A DNA stretch of 64,000 bases from assembly GCF_023630705.1 (NCBI RefSeq), contig NZ_JALQEM010000036.1, positions 124,001-188,000 on the forward strand, written 5' to 3'. The position numbers were made by a program, and so were the translations under genes. Below are positions 54,901 through 63,152 of this stretch, piece after piece. This DNA is from Caballeronia sp. GAFFF1 (lineage in GTDB: Bacteria > Pseudomonadota > Gammaproteobacteria > Burkholderiales > Burkholderiaceae). A model generated the notes under the pieces. The model was not told the origin of the DNA, did no database searches, and worked only from the letters and a program-made list of their open reading frames with translations. Every line of letters begins with the position of its first letter. Within the stretch, counting starts at the first letter, position 1.

Positions 54901-55443
54901 CGTTTCCCGGTCGTCGGTGCGTACGAAACAGGCGGCATCGCGATGACGATTCGCCACGCGCTGGAACCGTGGCACGTGATGGGCGAGGAGGGCATGATCG
55001 GCGGCACCGTGCGCTATGTCGATTCGTCGGTCGAAAGACTCGAGGTACGCGTGCTCGGTCTCAACGGGAGTCGACATGTCGTGACTGTCAACGGCGAGCC
55101 TGTGCCGCTGCAACCGACCGGGCGCGTCAGCGAGTACGTCGCGGGCGTGCGGTTTCGCGCGTGGTCGCATGCAACTTCGTTGCATCCGACCATCGGAGTG
55201 CATGCGCCGCTGACTTTCGATATCGTGGATACATGGACCGGTCGCGCCATCGGCGGCTGTCAGTATCACGTCGCGCATCCGGGTGGCCGCAACTATCAGA
55301 CGTTCCCCGTGAACGCGTATGAAGCGGAGAGTCGCCGGCGTGCGCGCTTTTTCGCGAGCGGTCATACGCCGGGCGCGATGCATGTGGAAACGCGCGAGCC
55401 CAGCCTCGAATTTCCGTTCACGCTCGACTTGCGCCGCTCATGA
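51982..55443 (+). CDS. Transglutaminase-like plus DUF2126 (COG4196) fusion protein
   Basis: The 1153-residue protein begins with GTG after AAGGAG. Residues 1 to about 290 form a bacterial transglutaminase-like protease fold with catalytic C180 (GAGSCRDSGW), H229 (DLHAW) and D245 (WIGFDPTSG). From about 310 onward it is the DUF2126 domain (LTMGGEPTYVC, GQGKWYPGEQLPRW, then GTGGGNHFVLGG and HRAEFCIDKLYSPDG), resembling a gamma-glutamyl-cysteine ligase-like amidoligase. About 70 residues near 575-640 are a low-complexity linker (ADRDDAFGMQHAERK and onward). It stands between the two ATP-grasp genes. Confidence 0.93.
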   Translation: MSIRVALNHVTHYRYDRLVGLSPQVVRLRPAPHCRTPILSYSMRVEPVHHFINWQQDAFANYQARLVFPEKTREFKVTVDLVAEMAVYNPFDFFLEPSAESFPFRYAPELLHDLAPYMIKRELTPRFAAFVESIDRSAQPTVDFLVALNQRLSREVRYLIRMEPGVQTPEETLVSGAGSCRDSGWLLVETLRHLGLAARFVSGYLLQLAPDVKSLEGPSGTDVDFTDLHAWCEVFLPGAGWIGFDPTSGLLAGEGHIPVACTPEPDSAAPVSGAVDECEVEFGHSMSIARVRETPRVTKPYSEDDWGAVLRMGEQVDAQLDASDVRLTMGGEPTYVCVRDRDAPEWNTDALGPTKRAYAVALMDKLRAQYGAGGFLHIGQGKWYPGEQLPRWALSLFWRADGEPCWHDPALFADERRPANYTADDAARFIRHLAGKLSLNAEYIQPGYEDTWYYLWRERRLPVNVDPFDSRLDDELERVRLRRVFDAGLPSVTGYALPIAREESAAGRPGRWTTGPWFFRDERMYLVPGDSPMGYRLPLNSLPWVAEADYPWQHEHDPFAPSVPLRRAAELRMQYADRDDAFGMQHAERKIPSDATEDAGEVTQAATAASKSRMPQRGESAGWIARTAICVEARDPARAAGPKVEAATLEKSGQGNKLMHVFMPPLVALDDYLDMLAAVEATAAELGIPVIIEGYPPPRDARLKVLQVTPDPGVIEVNIHPASNWAELVEHTEYLYNAAHESYLTPEKFMLDGRHTGTGGGNHFVLGGATPPDSPFLRRPDLLASLIAYWHNHPSLSMLFSGLFIGPTSQAPRIDEARNDQVYELEIAFAELQRQVDLLGGRGSAKVPPWLIDRILRNILIDVTGNTHRAEFCIDKLYSPDGPTGRLGLLELRGFEMPPHARMSLVQQLLLRALVARFWEKPYTARLTRWGTELHDRFMLGTFVQMDFDDVIAELRDAGFAFDKRWFAPHFEFRFPVVGAYETGGIAMTIRHALEPWHVMGEEGMIGGTVRYVDSSVERLEVRVLGLNGSRHVVTVNGEPVPLQPTGRVSEYVAGVRFRAWSHATSLHPTIGVHAPLTFDIVDTWTGRAIGGCQYHVAHPGGRNYQTFPVNAYEAESRRRARFFASGHTPGAMHVETREPSLEFPFTLDLRRS

Positions 55444-55449
55444 AAATGG

Positions 55450-58065
55450 GTGTCACGCGCAAGCATGACAAGTGAGGCCATCTTGGCGTTCCAATCGACA
55501 TTGCCTTTCGAAACCACGGCCGCGCGTACCGACGCTTTGGCGCTCCTGCGCGCGTTGCCTGTACCCGAAGGGCATTGGGACGAGTTGCGCGACGCTTCGG
55601 GGCACTTGCGCGAGCCGTGGCGACGGTTCTTCGACTTACTCGGCGAGCAGGGCATCGCGCGTCTCGACGACGGCGTGGCGGCCGTCGCGCGACAGGTGCG
55701 CGATAACGACATTACCTACAACGTCTATGCCGATAACGGCGAGCCGCGCGCATGGTCGCTCGATCTCTTGCCGCTATTGATCGACGAGCGCGAATGGGCC
55801 GTCATCGAACGCGGCGTTGCGCAGCGCGCCCGCTTGATGGAGGCAATCGTCGCGGATGTCTACGGCGCCCAAACGCTTCTGCAACGAGGGCTGTTGCCTG
55901 CTGCGCTCGTGTTCGGGCATCCAGGCTATTTGCGCTCGGTGAAAGGCTTCGTGCCTGCGAACGGGGGCTATTTGCAGATCGTCGCGATCGATCTCGCGCG
56001 TGCGCCGTCGGGCGAATGGACCGTCATCGCGCATCGTACGGAGGCACCGTCGGGGTTGGGTTACGCGCTCGAAAACCGCATGATCGTGGCGAGTCTCTTT
56101 AGTGATGCGTTCCGGACGCTGCGCATCAACGGGCTTGCATCGACGTATTCGCAACTCGTCGCGACGCTTGCGCAGGCGGCCCGAGGCATCATGCGCAATG
56201 ATGAAAGCGGCGGTGGCGACGCGCCTCATATTGCGCTGTTGAGCCCGGGTCCCTTTAGCGAGACTTACTTCGAGCACATCTTTCTTGCGCGTTATCTGGG
56301 CGTGACGCTCGTGGAAGGAAAGGATCTGACAGTACGTCACGACAAGCTGTACCTGAAAACGCTGGCGGGCCTCTCACGCGTGCATGCCGTGCTGCGCCGT
56401 CTGGACGATGCGTTCTGCGATCCGGTCGAGTTGCGCGCGGATTCGACCATCGGCGTACCGGGAATGTTGCAGGTCATGCGCGCGGGCAACGTGGCGGTCT
56501 CCAATGTGCCCGGCGCGGGCTTCACGGAATCGCCTGCGCTTCATGCGTTTTTGCCCGGCATTGCTCGTGCGATGCTGGACGAGGAATTGCATCTCCCGAC
56601 CGTGCCGACGTGGTGGTGCGGCGAAGACGCCGCGCGACGCGAAGCCTTCGAGAAGCTCGATCGCGCTTTCGTGGTTCCCACCTGGCCCGGCACGCACGAG
56701 GATGGCGCGCCCGGCATCGAAGCGGGATCGCAGGCGCTTGCGGGCTGGCGTGAGCGCATCGAGCGCGCGCCCGACATGTTCACCGTGCACGAAGACGTGC
56801 CGTTCTCGAGCGCGCCGCGTTTTCACGATGGCGCACTCGGCTCTCGCTCGTGTGTCTTGCGTGCCTATGCGATAGCGCGTCCGGACGGAAGCTGGAGCGT
56901 GATGCCCGGCGGCTTCACGCGCCTTGCAGCGGACAAGCGCGCCACGGTGTCGATGCAATTCGGCGGCAGCAGCGTGGATACGTGGGTGCTAGCCACTCAT
57001 CCTGGTCCTGCAGTGCCGCTGCGTCCATCGCCGATGCAGCCCAGTGATCTGCGCAAGCATCGCGTGGTATCGAGCCGCGCGGCGGAAAATCTGTTCTGGG
57101 CCGGACGCTACGGCGAGCGCGCCGAGAACAACGTGCGTCTCTGCCGCCTGTTGCTCGGCACGCTCGAAGCCAGTGATGCCGATGAGATGTTCCCCACGCT
57201 CGTCGAACTTGCCGCGCAATGCGGACTCATTCCGTCCATCGACACGCTTGCGCGAAGCTCGCCACATGCATTCGAGCGCGTGCTCGTCGCGGGACTGGCG
57301 GAGACGGCATCGGCCACGAGCATCGGCGGCAATCTCGCGAATCAGGCGCATGCTTGCGGCGAGATTCGCGACCGGCTTTCCACCGATCACTGGCGCACGA
57401 TTCTCGCGGCGCGCAACGACTTTCGCGATGCGCTCGCGCGCCTCGGACTCATCACGCCCGACGTGCCGAGGGATTATGACCGCGTGATGTTGAGCGGCGC
57501 GCTCGAACATCTTGCGACTCAACTGCTCGCGATCAGCGGCGCGCAAGGCGATCGCATGACACGCGATGAAGCGTGGCGCATGATTTTCATCGGCAGGATG
57601 ATCGAGCGCGTGTCGACGATGGCTACGTTTCTGCGAGTGTTCGCGGCGCAAGGCACGTTGACGCATCCGGCCGGCTTCGACTTGCTGTTGCAGCTTTTCG
57701 ATACCACGCTCACGTATCGCTCGCTCTATCCTGGCCGGCTCGAAGCGGCCGCGTTGATCGACCTGATCGTCGTGGACCCGACGAATCCGCGCGGACTCTA
57801 TGGCGTGCTGGTCCGCTTGCGCGCAAAGCTCGATGAGATGGTGAAGACCGCGGGCGCAGCGCGGCGCGCGCAATACATCGGTATTTCGCTCGACCTCGAT
57901 AGCTTGCCGCCCCTCGATGCCCTGTGCAAAGCCGACGGAAGCGGGCGGTTCGGCACGCTCGTCCTGCTTTGCGATCGGCTGCTTGCATCGGTGAGCGCGG
58001 CATCGAATGAAGTCAGCGCGCACTACTTCAGTCATGCCAATCCCATTGCTGCACAGGTGTCCTAA
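55450..58065 (+). CDS. ATP-grasp plus alpha-E fusion protein (COG2308-COG2307)
   Basis: The 871-residue protein unites what are separate genes at 48199 and 49715. The N-terminal part (about 1-540) is a circularly permuted ATP-grasp (DNDITYNVYADNGEPRAWSLDLLPLLI, GYALENRMIVASLF, SRSCVLRAYAIARPDG). The C-terminal part (about 550-860) is an alpha-E domain (SRAAENLFWAGRYGERAENNVRLCRLL and FIGRMIERVSTM). I use the GTG at 55450, six bases after the previous stop; the ATG at 55465 is an alternative. It overlaps the next gene by one base. Confidence 0.92.
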   Translation: MSRASMTSEAILAFQSTLPFETTAARTDALALLRALPVPEGHWDELRDASGHLREPWRRFFDLLGEQGIARLDDGVAAVARQVRDNDITYNVYADNGEPRAWSLDLLPLLIDEREWAVIERGVAQRARLMEAIVADVYGAQTLLQRGLLPAALVFGHPGYLRSVKGFVPANGGYLQIVAIDLARAPSGEWTVIAHRTEAPSGLGYALENRMIVASLFSDAFRTLRINGLASTYSQLVATLAQAARGIMRNDESGGGDAPHIALLSPGPFSETYFEHIFLARYLGVTLVEGKDLTVRHDKLYLKTLAGLSRVHAVLRRLDDAFCDPVELRADSTIGVPGMLQVMRAGNVAVSNVPGAGFTESPALHAFLPGIARAMLDEELHLPTVPTWWCGEDAARREAFEKLDRAFVVPTWPGTHEDGAPGIEAGSQALAGWRERIERAPDMFTVHEDVPFSSAPRFHDGALGSRSCVLRAYAIARPDGSWSVMPGGFTRLAADKRATVSMQFGGSSVDTWVLATHPGPAVPLRPSPMQPSDLRKHRVVSSRAAENLFWAGRYGERAENNVRLCRLLLGTLEASDADEMFPTLVELAAQCGLIPSIDTLARSSPHAFERVLVAGLAETASATSIGGNLANQAHACGEIRDRLSTDHWRTILAARNDFRDALARLGLITPDVPRDYDRVMLSGALEHLATQLLAISGAQGDRMTRDEAWRMIFIGRMIERVSTMATFLRVFAAQGTLTHPAGFDLLLQLFDTTLTYRSLYPGRLEAAALIDLIVVDPTNPRGLYGVLVRLRAKLDEMVKTAGAARRAQYIGISLDLDSLPPLDALCKADGSGRFGTLVLLCDRLLASVSAASNEVSAHYFSHANPIAAQVS

Positions 58066-58973
58066 TGAATGCGACGATCGACAAAGCGCCCCGATCGACG
58101 ACGCTCGCAGTCACGCACCGCACGACATATCGCTATTCAACGCCCGTCGAAATCGCTCAGCACCTCGCGACCATCCGTCCGCTGCATACCCCGTGGCAGC
58201 AGGTCATCGCTCATTCGGAGCGCATCGATCCGGCTCCATCGTATGTACATAGCCGCGTCGATGCATTCGGCAACGACCTGCTTTATTTCTCGCTGGACGC
58301 GCCGCATGAGCGTCTCTCGATGACGAGTGAAACGACGGTGCGTCTCAGTCCACGCTGGACGACGCTTGATCCTCGGGCGACGCCGCCGTGGGAAGAGGTC
58401 GCACGACGGCTGCGCTACACAGCCGGTTCGCCGTTCGTGCGTGAATCGGAGTATTGCTATGCGTCGCCCAACATTCAGTTGACTCAGGCGTTTCGCGAAT
58501 ACGCGTTGCCGAGCTTTGCGCCGGCCACGGCGGTCATCGCGGGCGCGATCGACCTCATGCACCGCATCCATGCCGACTTCACGTACCGGCCTTCATCGAC
58601 CGCGTTCGATACGCCCGCTACACGCGCGTTCGAACTGCGCCAGGGCGTCTGTCAGGACTTCGCGCAAGTGATGATCGGCTGTCTTCGCACGTTGGGCTTG
58701 CCGGCGCGTTACGTGAGCGGCTATCTGCGTAATGACCCGCCGCCGGGTCAACCGCGACTCATCGGCGCCGATGCCTCGCATGCGTGGGTGTCGGTGCATT
58801 GCCCGCAAAGCGGATGGATCGACCTCGATCCGACCAACGACGTGCTCGCCGATCTCGACCACGTGACGCTTGCAACCGGCCGCGACTACAGCGACGTATC
58901 GTTATTGCGCGGCATGATCCTCGGCGGCGGATCGCATCATGTCGACGTTGCCGTGAACGTCCTCGCGCTATAA
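58065..58973 (+). CDS. Transglutaminase-like protein (COG1305-type)
   Basis: The 302-residue soluble protein has an N-terminal beta domain (TLAVTHRTTYRYSTPVEIAQHLATIRP) and a transglutaminase-like core with C196 (GVCQDFAQ), H239 (ASHAWV) and D255 (WIDLDPTND). Its ATG overlaps the stop of the ATP-grasp/alpha-E fusion (TAATG), indicating coupled translation. It probably hydrolyses or transfers peptide bonds on the product of that ligase. Confidence 0.93.
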   Translation: MNATIDKAPRSTTLAVTHRTTYRYSTPVEIAQHLATIRPLHTPWQQVIAHSERIDPAPSYVHSRVDAFGNDLLYFSLDAPHERLSMTSETTVRLSPRWTTLDPRATPPWEEVARRLRYTAGSPFVRESEYCYASPNIQLTQAFREYALPSFAPATAVIAGAIDLMHRIHADFTYRPSSTAFDTPATRAFELRQGVCQDFAQVMIGCLRTLGLPARYVSGYLRNDPPPGQPRLIGADASHAWVSVHCPQSGWIDLDPTNDVLADLDHVTLATGRDYSDVSLLRGMILGGGSHHVDVAVNVLAL

Positions 58974-59115
58974 AAGCCGGCATAGTTGTGCATTTATGCG
59001 TTACGGCGGCGGCACTTCAACGTTTTTCTATAGCATGGCGTGCTGCTGTCGCCGTTTCGCATAGTCGACTCTTTACCTTCGGCCGCGGCGCAGCAAGCCT
59101 GAGAAAGAGGACGTC

Positions 59116-59994
59116 ATGCAACTTGGAATACTCGTCTATATCGACAACAGCGGGCAGATGCTCGAGGAATTCGGCTGGCTCTATAAGAGCCTTATTTATT
59201 CGGGCGTAATCGAGAGTGGGGGGATCGTTGCGGTATGTCACCCGGCAATTGCAAACCGGTTGCCCGAGGACGCTCGTATCGAGATCATCCCGAGCGTGCC
59301 TTATGCCGAACGCAATCCGCAATGGCACGGTTACGGCTACATCAATTCCGTCGCGAATCTCGCGGAGCCTGCGGTGAGCGAGGCGTGCGCCCGCTTCGAC
59401 TACATTCTGAAGACGGATTGCGATACGTTCGTCACTCCGGCGTTGAAAGACTTCCGTCCTTCTGGCCTTTGTGCAGGATTCGGCGCCTACGCCTACGATG
59501 CTTCGGTGCGCGCACGGCTTTCTGAAATCTCGGCGCGCTGGGGTTATCCGCACACCGGGCTTCACAACGTCGGCGCTTCGTTGCTCGGGCCTTCGGAATG
59601 GCTGCGAATCTATCTCGCCGCGCAGACCGAAGCCTGCAACAGGCTGCTCGAAGAAGAGTTCCGCGATTTCGAAGGCGCGTGGCCCGGCTGGTGCAAGCAG
59701 GTTTTGACCATGTATGCGGGCGAACTCGCTCTGCGATTGACGTACCCGCAAGCCTGCTCGCTCGGTTTGCTCGACCACTTCTCCTTCGCGGATCGCACGC
59801 TGGGTAGCGACGTCTTGCACATCCATGCGTGGCATACGGACACGTATTGGTCGAAGCATCGCTATCGCAAAGGCGAGTACGCGCATATGGCCCTCGAAGA
59901 TATCGATAGCGGCAAGGTCGGCGGCTATTGTCACTGGCTTGCCGAGGCGCCGCTCGAAGAAGTGAGGCGTCGCGCGTCAGAGCGTGTCTCTTAG
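59116..59994 (+). CDS. Glycosyltransferase-like hypothetical protein
   Basis: The 292-residue protein has no signal peptide. Its layout suggests a GT-A-like fold: an N-terminal strand-helix unit (MQLGILVYIDNSGQMLEEFGWLYKSL) and the acidic motif YILKTDCDTFVTPAL near residue 97, like a DxD metal/nucleotide-sugar site. Later segments GLHNVGASLLGP, WCKQVLTMYAGELAL and HIHAWHTDTYWSK are Trp/His-rich. I cannot name a characterised family with certainty. AGAGGA precedes the ATG. It follows the transglutaminase gene by 142 bases and may belong to the same unit. Confidence 0.75.
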   Translation: MQLGILVYIDNSGQMLEEFGWLYKSLIYSGVIESGGIVAVCHPAIANRLPEDARIEIIPSVPYAERNPQWHGYGYINSVANLAEPAVSEACARFDYILKTDCDTFVTPALKDFRPSGLCAGFGAYAYDASVRARLSEISARWGYPHTGLHNVGASLLGPSEWLRIYLAAQTEACNRLLEEEFRDFEGAWPGWCKQVLTMYAGELALRLTYPQACSLGLLDHFSFADRTLGSDVLHIHAWHTDTYWSKHRYRKGEYAHMALEDIDSGKVGGYCHWLAEAPLEEVRRRASERVS

Positions 59995-60021
59995 AGGTCG
60001 TTCATGAGGCGGACTCGACTC

Positions 60022-60702
60022 TCACGTCTTGCGCTTGTAGCGGACCCAAACGACATCGTTATCCAGCTTCTCGACTGACTCCAGCTTCAGATATGCGGGC
60101 TTTTGCCACTTATCCATTGCCACTTCAAATGATGACGGGTGCGCGTCACGGCCATCGACCAGCGGCATCAGTAACACGCTGACTTCGTCCGCCAGTTGCG
60201 CGTTGACGAATGCCCCGGACACGTGACCGCCTCCCTCGACGATGAGCTTGTCGATCTTCAGTTCGCGGCCAAGCGTTTCCACGACGCGGTGAAGATCGAT
60301 GTCGTCCTTTCCGCCGAAAAGATACGACGCGCCGATCGATTGAAGGTGCGCGAGATAATCGTCCTCCACGCTTTCCGCCACGACTTCGACGATATGCGAG
60401 TCGAGCGCGGTGCTGGTTTTCCAGCCTACGCGGCCTTTGGGGTCGATCGATACAGCGTACTGGCTCGCGTCGCGCTTGGCGAAATGATCCGTGCGTGGCA
60501 ACGGGCTCTTGGCGAGACCGCGTGGGTACTCACGATCTTTGGCGTGCGAGATCTCCTGCATCGTGACGCGGCCGCATACCCAGGCATCCGCGTTGAAGCT
60601 GGCGGCCGTCTCCTCATAGCAGGGGCTGGCGAAGTCGAGATGCCAGCCGTCCGTGAGGCTTCGGCCATCTACTGAAGACATCATGTGGCAGACAATGTAC
60701 AT
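60022..60702 (-). CDS. RibD C-terminal/dihydrofolate-reductase-like reductase
   Basis: The 226-residue protein shows the RibD-reductase layout: VCHMMSSVDGR at the N-terminus, CGRVTMQE, IDKLIVEGGGHVSGAFVNAQLADE (the VEGGG nucleotide-binding loop) and SVLLMPLVDG. The family reduces pyrimidine or pteridine substrates with NADPH; these stand-alone copies have unknown substrates. GGGAGGAA precedes the ATG. It is convergent with the glycosyltransferase-like gene. Confidence 0.87.
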   Translation of the reverse strand: MYIVCHMMSSVDGRSLTDGWHLDFASPCYEETAASFNADAWVCGRVTMQEISHAKDREYPRGLAKSPLPRTDHFAKRDASQYAVSIDPKGRVGWKTSTALDSHIVEVVAESVEDDYLAHLQSIGASYLFGGKDDIDLHRVVETLGRELKIDKLIVEGGGHVSGAFVNAQLADEVSVLLMPLVDGRDAHPSSFEVAMDKWQKPAYLKLESVEKLDNDVVWVRYKRKT

Positions 60703-60750
60703 CGGTTCCTCCCTGTCGGTCTTGCGCTGAACTCGCGTGGCGTCGGCGTC

Positions 60751-60978
60751 TCAAGCGCCGGGCTTTTCATCCGGCGGCACAGGACCTTCCTCGTCGATCG
60801 TGCTGCCCTGACGCCAGACATCCTTTCCCGCTTCCGAGAGTTTGCCGCTGCTCGAGTCCTTGCCCGCTTCAGTGCCTTCAACGGCCATCTTGCCTCCTGC
60901 CTGTTCCTGCGCGGGCAGTTTCTCCCCTTTCTCCGCCTGAATGCGGTCTTCCTGCGATCGTCCGGCATGCGTCGTCAT
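60751..60978 (-). CDS. Small hydrophilic hypothetical protein
   Basis: The 75-residue product starts at 60978 after a GGAGG ribosome site. It is highly charged and Gly/Ser-rich, with EAGKDSSSGKLSEAGKDVW containing two EAGKD units. It resembles small disordered, stress-related proteins, but no family is recognised. Confidence 0.65.
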   Translation of the reverse strand: MTTHAGRSQEDRIQAEKGEKLPAQEQAGGKMAVEGTEAGKDSSSGKLSEAGKDVWRQGSTIDEEGPVPPDEKPGA

Positions 60979-61133
60979 CGTATCCTCCGATTGGTTCAAT
61001 TGGACACGTCAGACTCGTAGCAAGCGGCAAGCCAACCCTCCGGCGCGGCTCGACGACGCAGACACGCGTGGTATCGGGTCCGGATCACATGCGCGTGGCC
61101 GGCCTAACTGTATAGGATGGCTAACTAGCAGTT

Positions 61134-62879
61134 CTAGAACGTCTCCCAGTCGCCGCCATCCGTCGCCGTTGCCACGGACTTCTGCACCGGGGCTTCGACG
61201 CGTTTTCCCGTCGGCGTCGGCTTTGCTCGCTGCAGTGCCTGAGCACCAGGGCGTTGCACTCTCGGAGCCGTCGCCAGGATCGGGCGGCCTTCGCCCGACG
61301 TGGACGTCACCGCGTGAGCGGCAACCACGGCTGCGCTCGGGCTCGTGCGGAAGACGCTGACTGCTTTGCGAAGCGCTTCGGCCTGGTCTTCCAGCGATCC
61401 GGCCGCTGCGGCCGCTTCTTCGACGAGCGCGGCGTTCTGCTGCGTGACTTCGTCCATCTGCGAGATAGCCAGATTGACCTGCTCGATGCCGCGGCTCTGC
61501 TCGTGCGATGCGGACGCAATCTCGCCCATGATGTCGGTCACGCGCTGAATCGCGGACTGCACGCTGCGCATGGTTTCGCCTGCTTTCGCGACCAGTTCGG
61601 TGCCTGCGCCGACGCGGCTGCCCGAGGTCTCGATCAGCGCCTTGATTTCCCTCGCCGCGCTGGACGAACGCTGCGCGAGGCTGCGCACTTCACCTGCCAC
61701 GACCGCGAAGCCACGGCCTTGTTCGCCGGCGCGCGCAGCTTCCACTGCGGCATTGAGCGCGAGAATGTTCGTCTGGAACGCGATGCCCTCGATCATGCCG
61801 ATGATCTCCGCGATCTTTCCCGAGCTTTCTTCGATGCCGGCCATCGTCTCGACGACCTGTCCGACGATCGCAGTGCCTTGGTTCGCGACGGCGCTCGCGT
61901 TCTCGGCGAGACCGCTGGCTTGACGCGCGTTGTCGGCGTTCTGCTTCACCGTCGAGGTCAGTTCTTCCATGCTGGCCGCCGTCTCCTGCAGCGATGCAGC
62001 CTGCTCCTCCGTGCGCGACGAAAGATCCGTGTTGCCGGCGGCGATCTCCTTCGTTGCGCCCGCGATCGCGTTGGCGGACGACGTCACCGCCCCCATCGTT
62101 TGCAACAGCCGGTCCTGCATAGCCCGCACCGATGCCATCAGACTTGCATGGTCGCCCGCCGCGACAGGCACGGCCTCCGTGAGATTGCCCGCCGCGATGC
62201 GTTTGCACGCGTCTGCGACGTCCTTGGGATCGCCGCCGAGCTTGCGCAGCACATTGCGGATGATCCAGCCCATTGCCACGGTCAACGCAAGGCCGACCAT
62301 GCCGACGATCGCAAGCATCGCAAGGAGGCGCTGGCCGAATTCACGATTGATGTCGTCGACGTAAGCGCCCGTATAGACGTGCCAGTCCCACGCGCGAACA
62401 TACTCGCCGTAAGCGATCTTCGGCAGCGCCTCCGTTTGCCCCGGCTTCGGATAGAGGTAACCGGTCACGTGCGTGCCGTCGAGTCCGTGTTTGACGATCG
62501 CCGCGGTGAAGTGCTTGCCGGTCTTGTCGACGAGATCGTTGATCTTGTTCTCGGTCTCGGGGCGCACCGGGTTGAGCAATTGCAACATCGTCGAGTCGAC
62601 GACGAGTAGATAGCCGCTCTGCCCATAACGCACCGGCCGCAAGTGCGCGATGGCCGCGCGCTTGGCCTCTTCTGCCGGCATCGCGCCACTTTGCGCCTGC
62701 TGCACATAGAAGTTCACCACGCTCACCGCAGACTGGACCTGCTCGGCCAGCGCCTCCTGGCGGTCCTTCATCATCAACGTGCGCGTCATGGTCGCGCTCA
62801 ACAGCGAGAGCACGATCAGACTTAGCCACACGAATCCCACGGTGCTCCACAGCGTCGCCTTAAAGCTCATTCTCTGCAT
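61134..62879 (-). CDS. Methyl-accepting chemotaxis protein with single Cache domain and CheR-tether tail
   Basis: The 581-residue receptor has one membrane segment near residues 10-32, a periplasmic single-Cache domain (about 35-190, with [12 protein letters not shown] and [15 protein letters not shown]), a second membrane segment (about 190-215), a HAMP domain, and a long coiled-coil signalling domain with the tip [29 protein letters not shown]. It ends in DWETF, the pentapeptide that recruits CheR/CheB. Start 62879 is preferred because AAGGGCGAG precedes it; a longer open frame reaches 63011. A sigma-28-type promoter lies upstream. Confidence 0.93.
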   Translation of the reverse strand: MQRMSFKATLWSTVGFVWLSLIVLSLLSATMTRTLMMKDRQEALAEQVQSAVSVVNFYVQQAQSGAMPAEEAKRAAIAHLRPVRYGQSGYLLVVDSTMLQLLNPVRPETENKINDLVDKTGKHFTAAIVKHGLDGTHVTGYLYPKPGQTEALPKIAYGEYVRAWDWHVYTGAYVDDINREFGQRLLAMLAIVGMVGLALTVAMGWIIRNVLRKLGGDPKDVADACKRIAAGNLTEAVPVAAGDHASLMASVRAMQDRLLQTMGAVTSSANAIAGATKEIAAGNTDLSSRTEEQAASLQETAASMEELTSTVKQNADNARQASGLAENASAVANQGTAIVGQVVETMAGIEESSGKIAEIIGMIEGIAFQTNILALNAAVEAARAGEQGRGFAVVAGEVRSLAQRSSSAAREIKALIETSGSRVGAGTELVAKAGETMRSVQSAIQRVTDIMGEIASASHEQSRGIEQVNLAISQMDEVTQQNAALVEEAAAAAGSLEDQAEALRKAVSVFRTSPSAAVVAAHAVTSTSGEGRPILATAPRVQRPGAQALQRAKPTPTGKRVEAPVQKSVATATDGGDWETF

Positions 62880-62926
62880 TTGTCTCGCCCTTGCGTTCAA
62901 CGTTGAATTATTTGCCGACAGGGTAG

Positions 62927-62953
62927 ATATCGGCTCGTTTGTCGGAAAGTTGA
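62927..62953 (-). promoter_or_regulatory. Sigma-28 (FliA)-type promoter before the chemoreceptor gene
   Basis: On the minus strand TCAA (62953-62950), 15 bases, then GCCGATAT (62934-62927) matches seven of eight -10 positions and three of four -35 positions of TAAA-N15-GCCGATAA. The transcript would have a leader of about 40 bases before the start codon. Chemoreceptor genes are classic sigma-28 targets. Confidence 0.65.
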
Positions 62954-63152
62954 ACGTTTGCTTTCGTGCCGGCCAAACGCAACGACTTCGGCCTGTTTCG
63001 TCGATCAACACAAAGCGGCACGACGTGCCTCATATCGTCTGATGAATGCGCGTTACCGTACTTAAATGGGATCGCCTGCGCGCTAACGTATGCCGGCAGA
63101 TACGAATCATCCCCGCGTAGAGGGATGGCATTGGCCCCATCAAGGTACGAAC

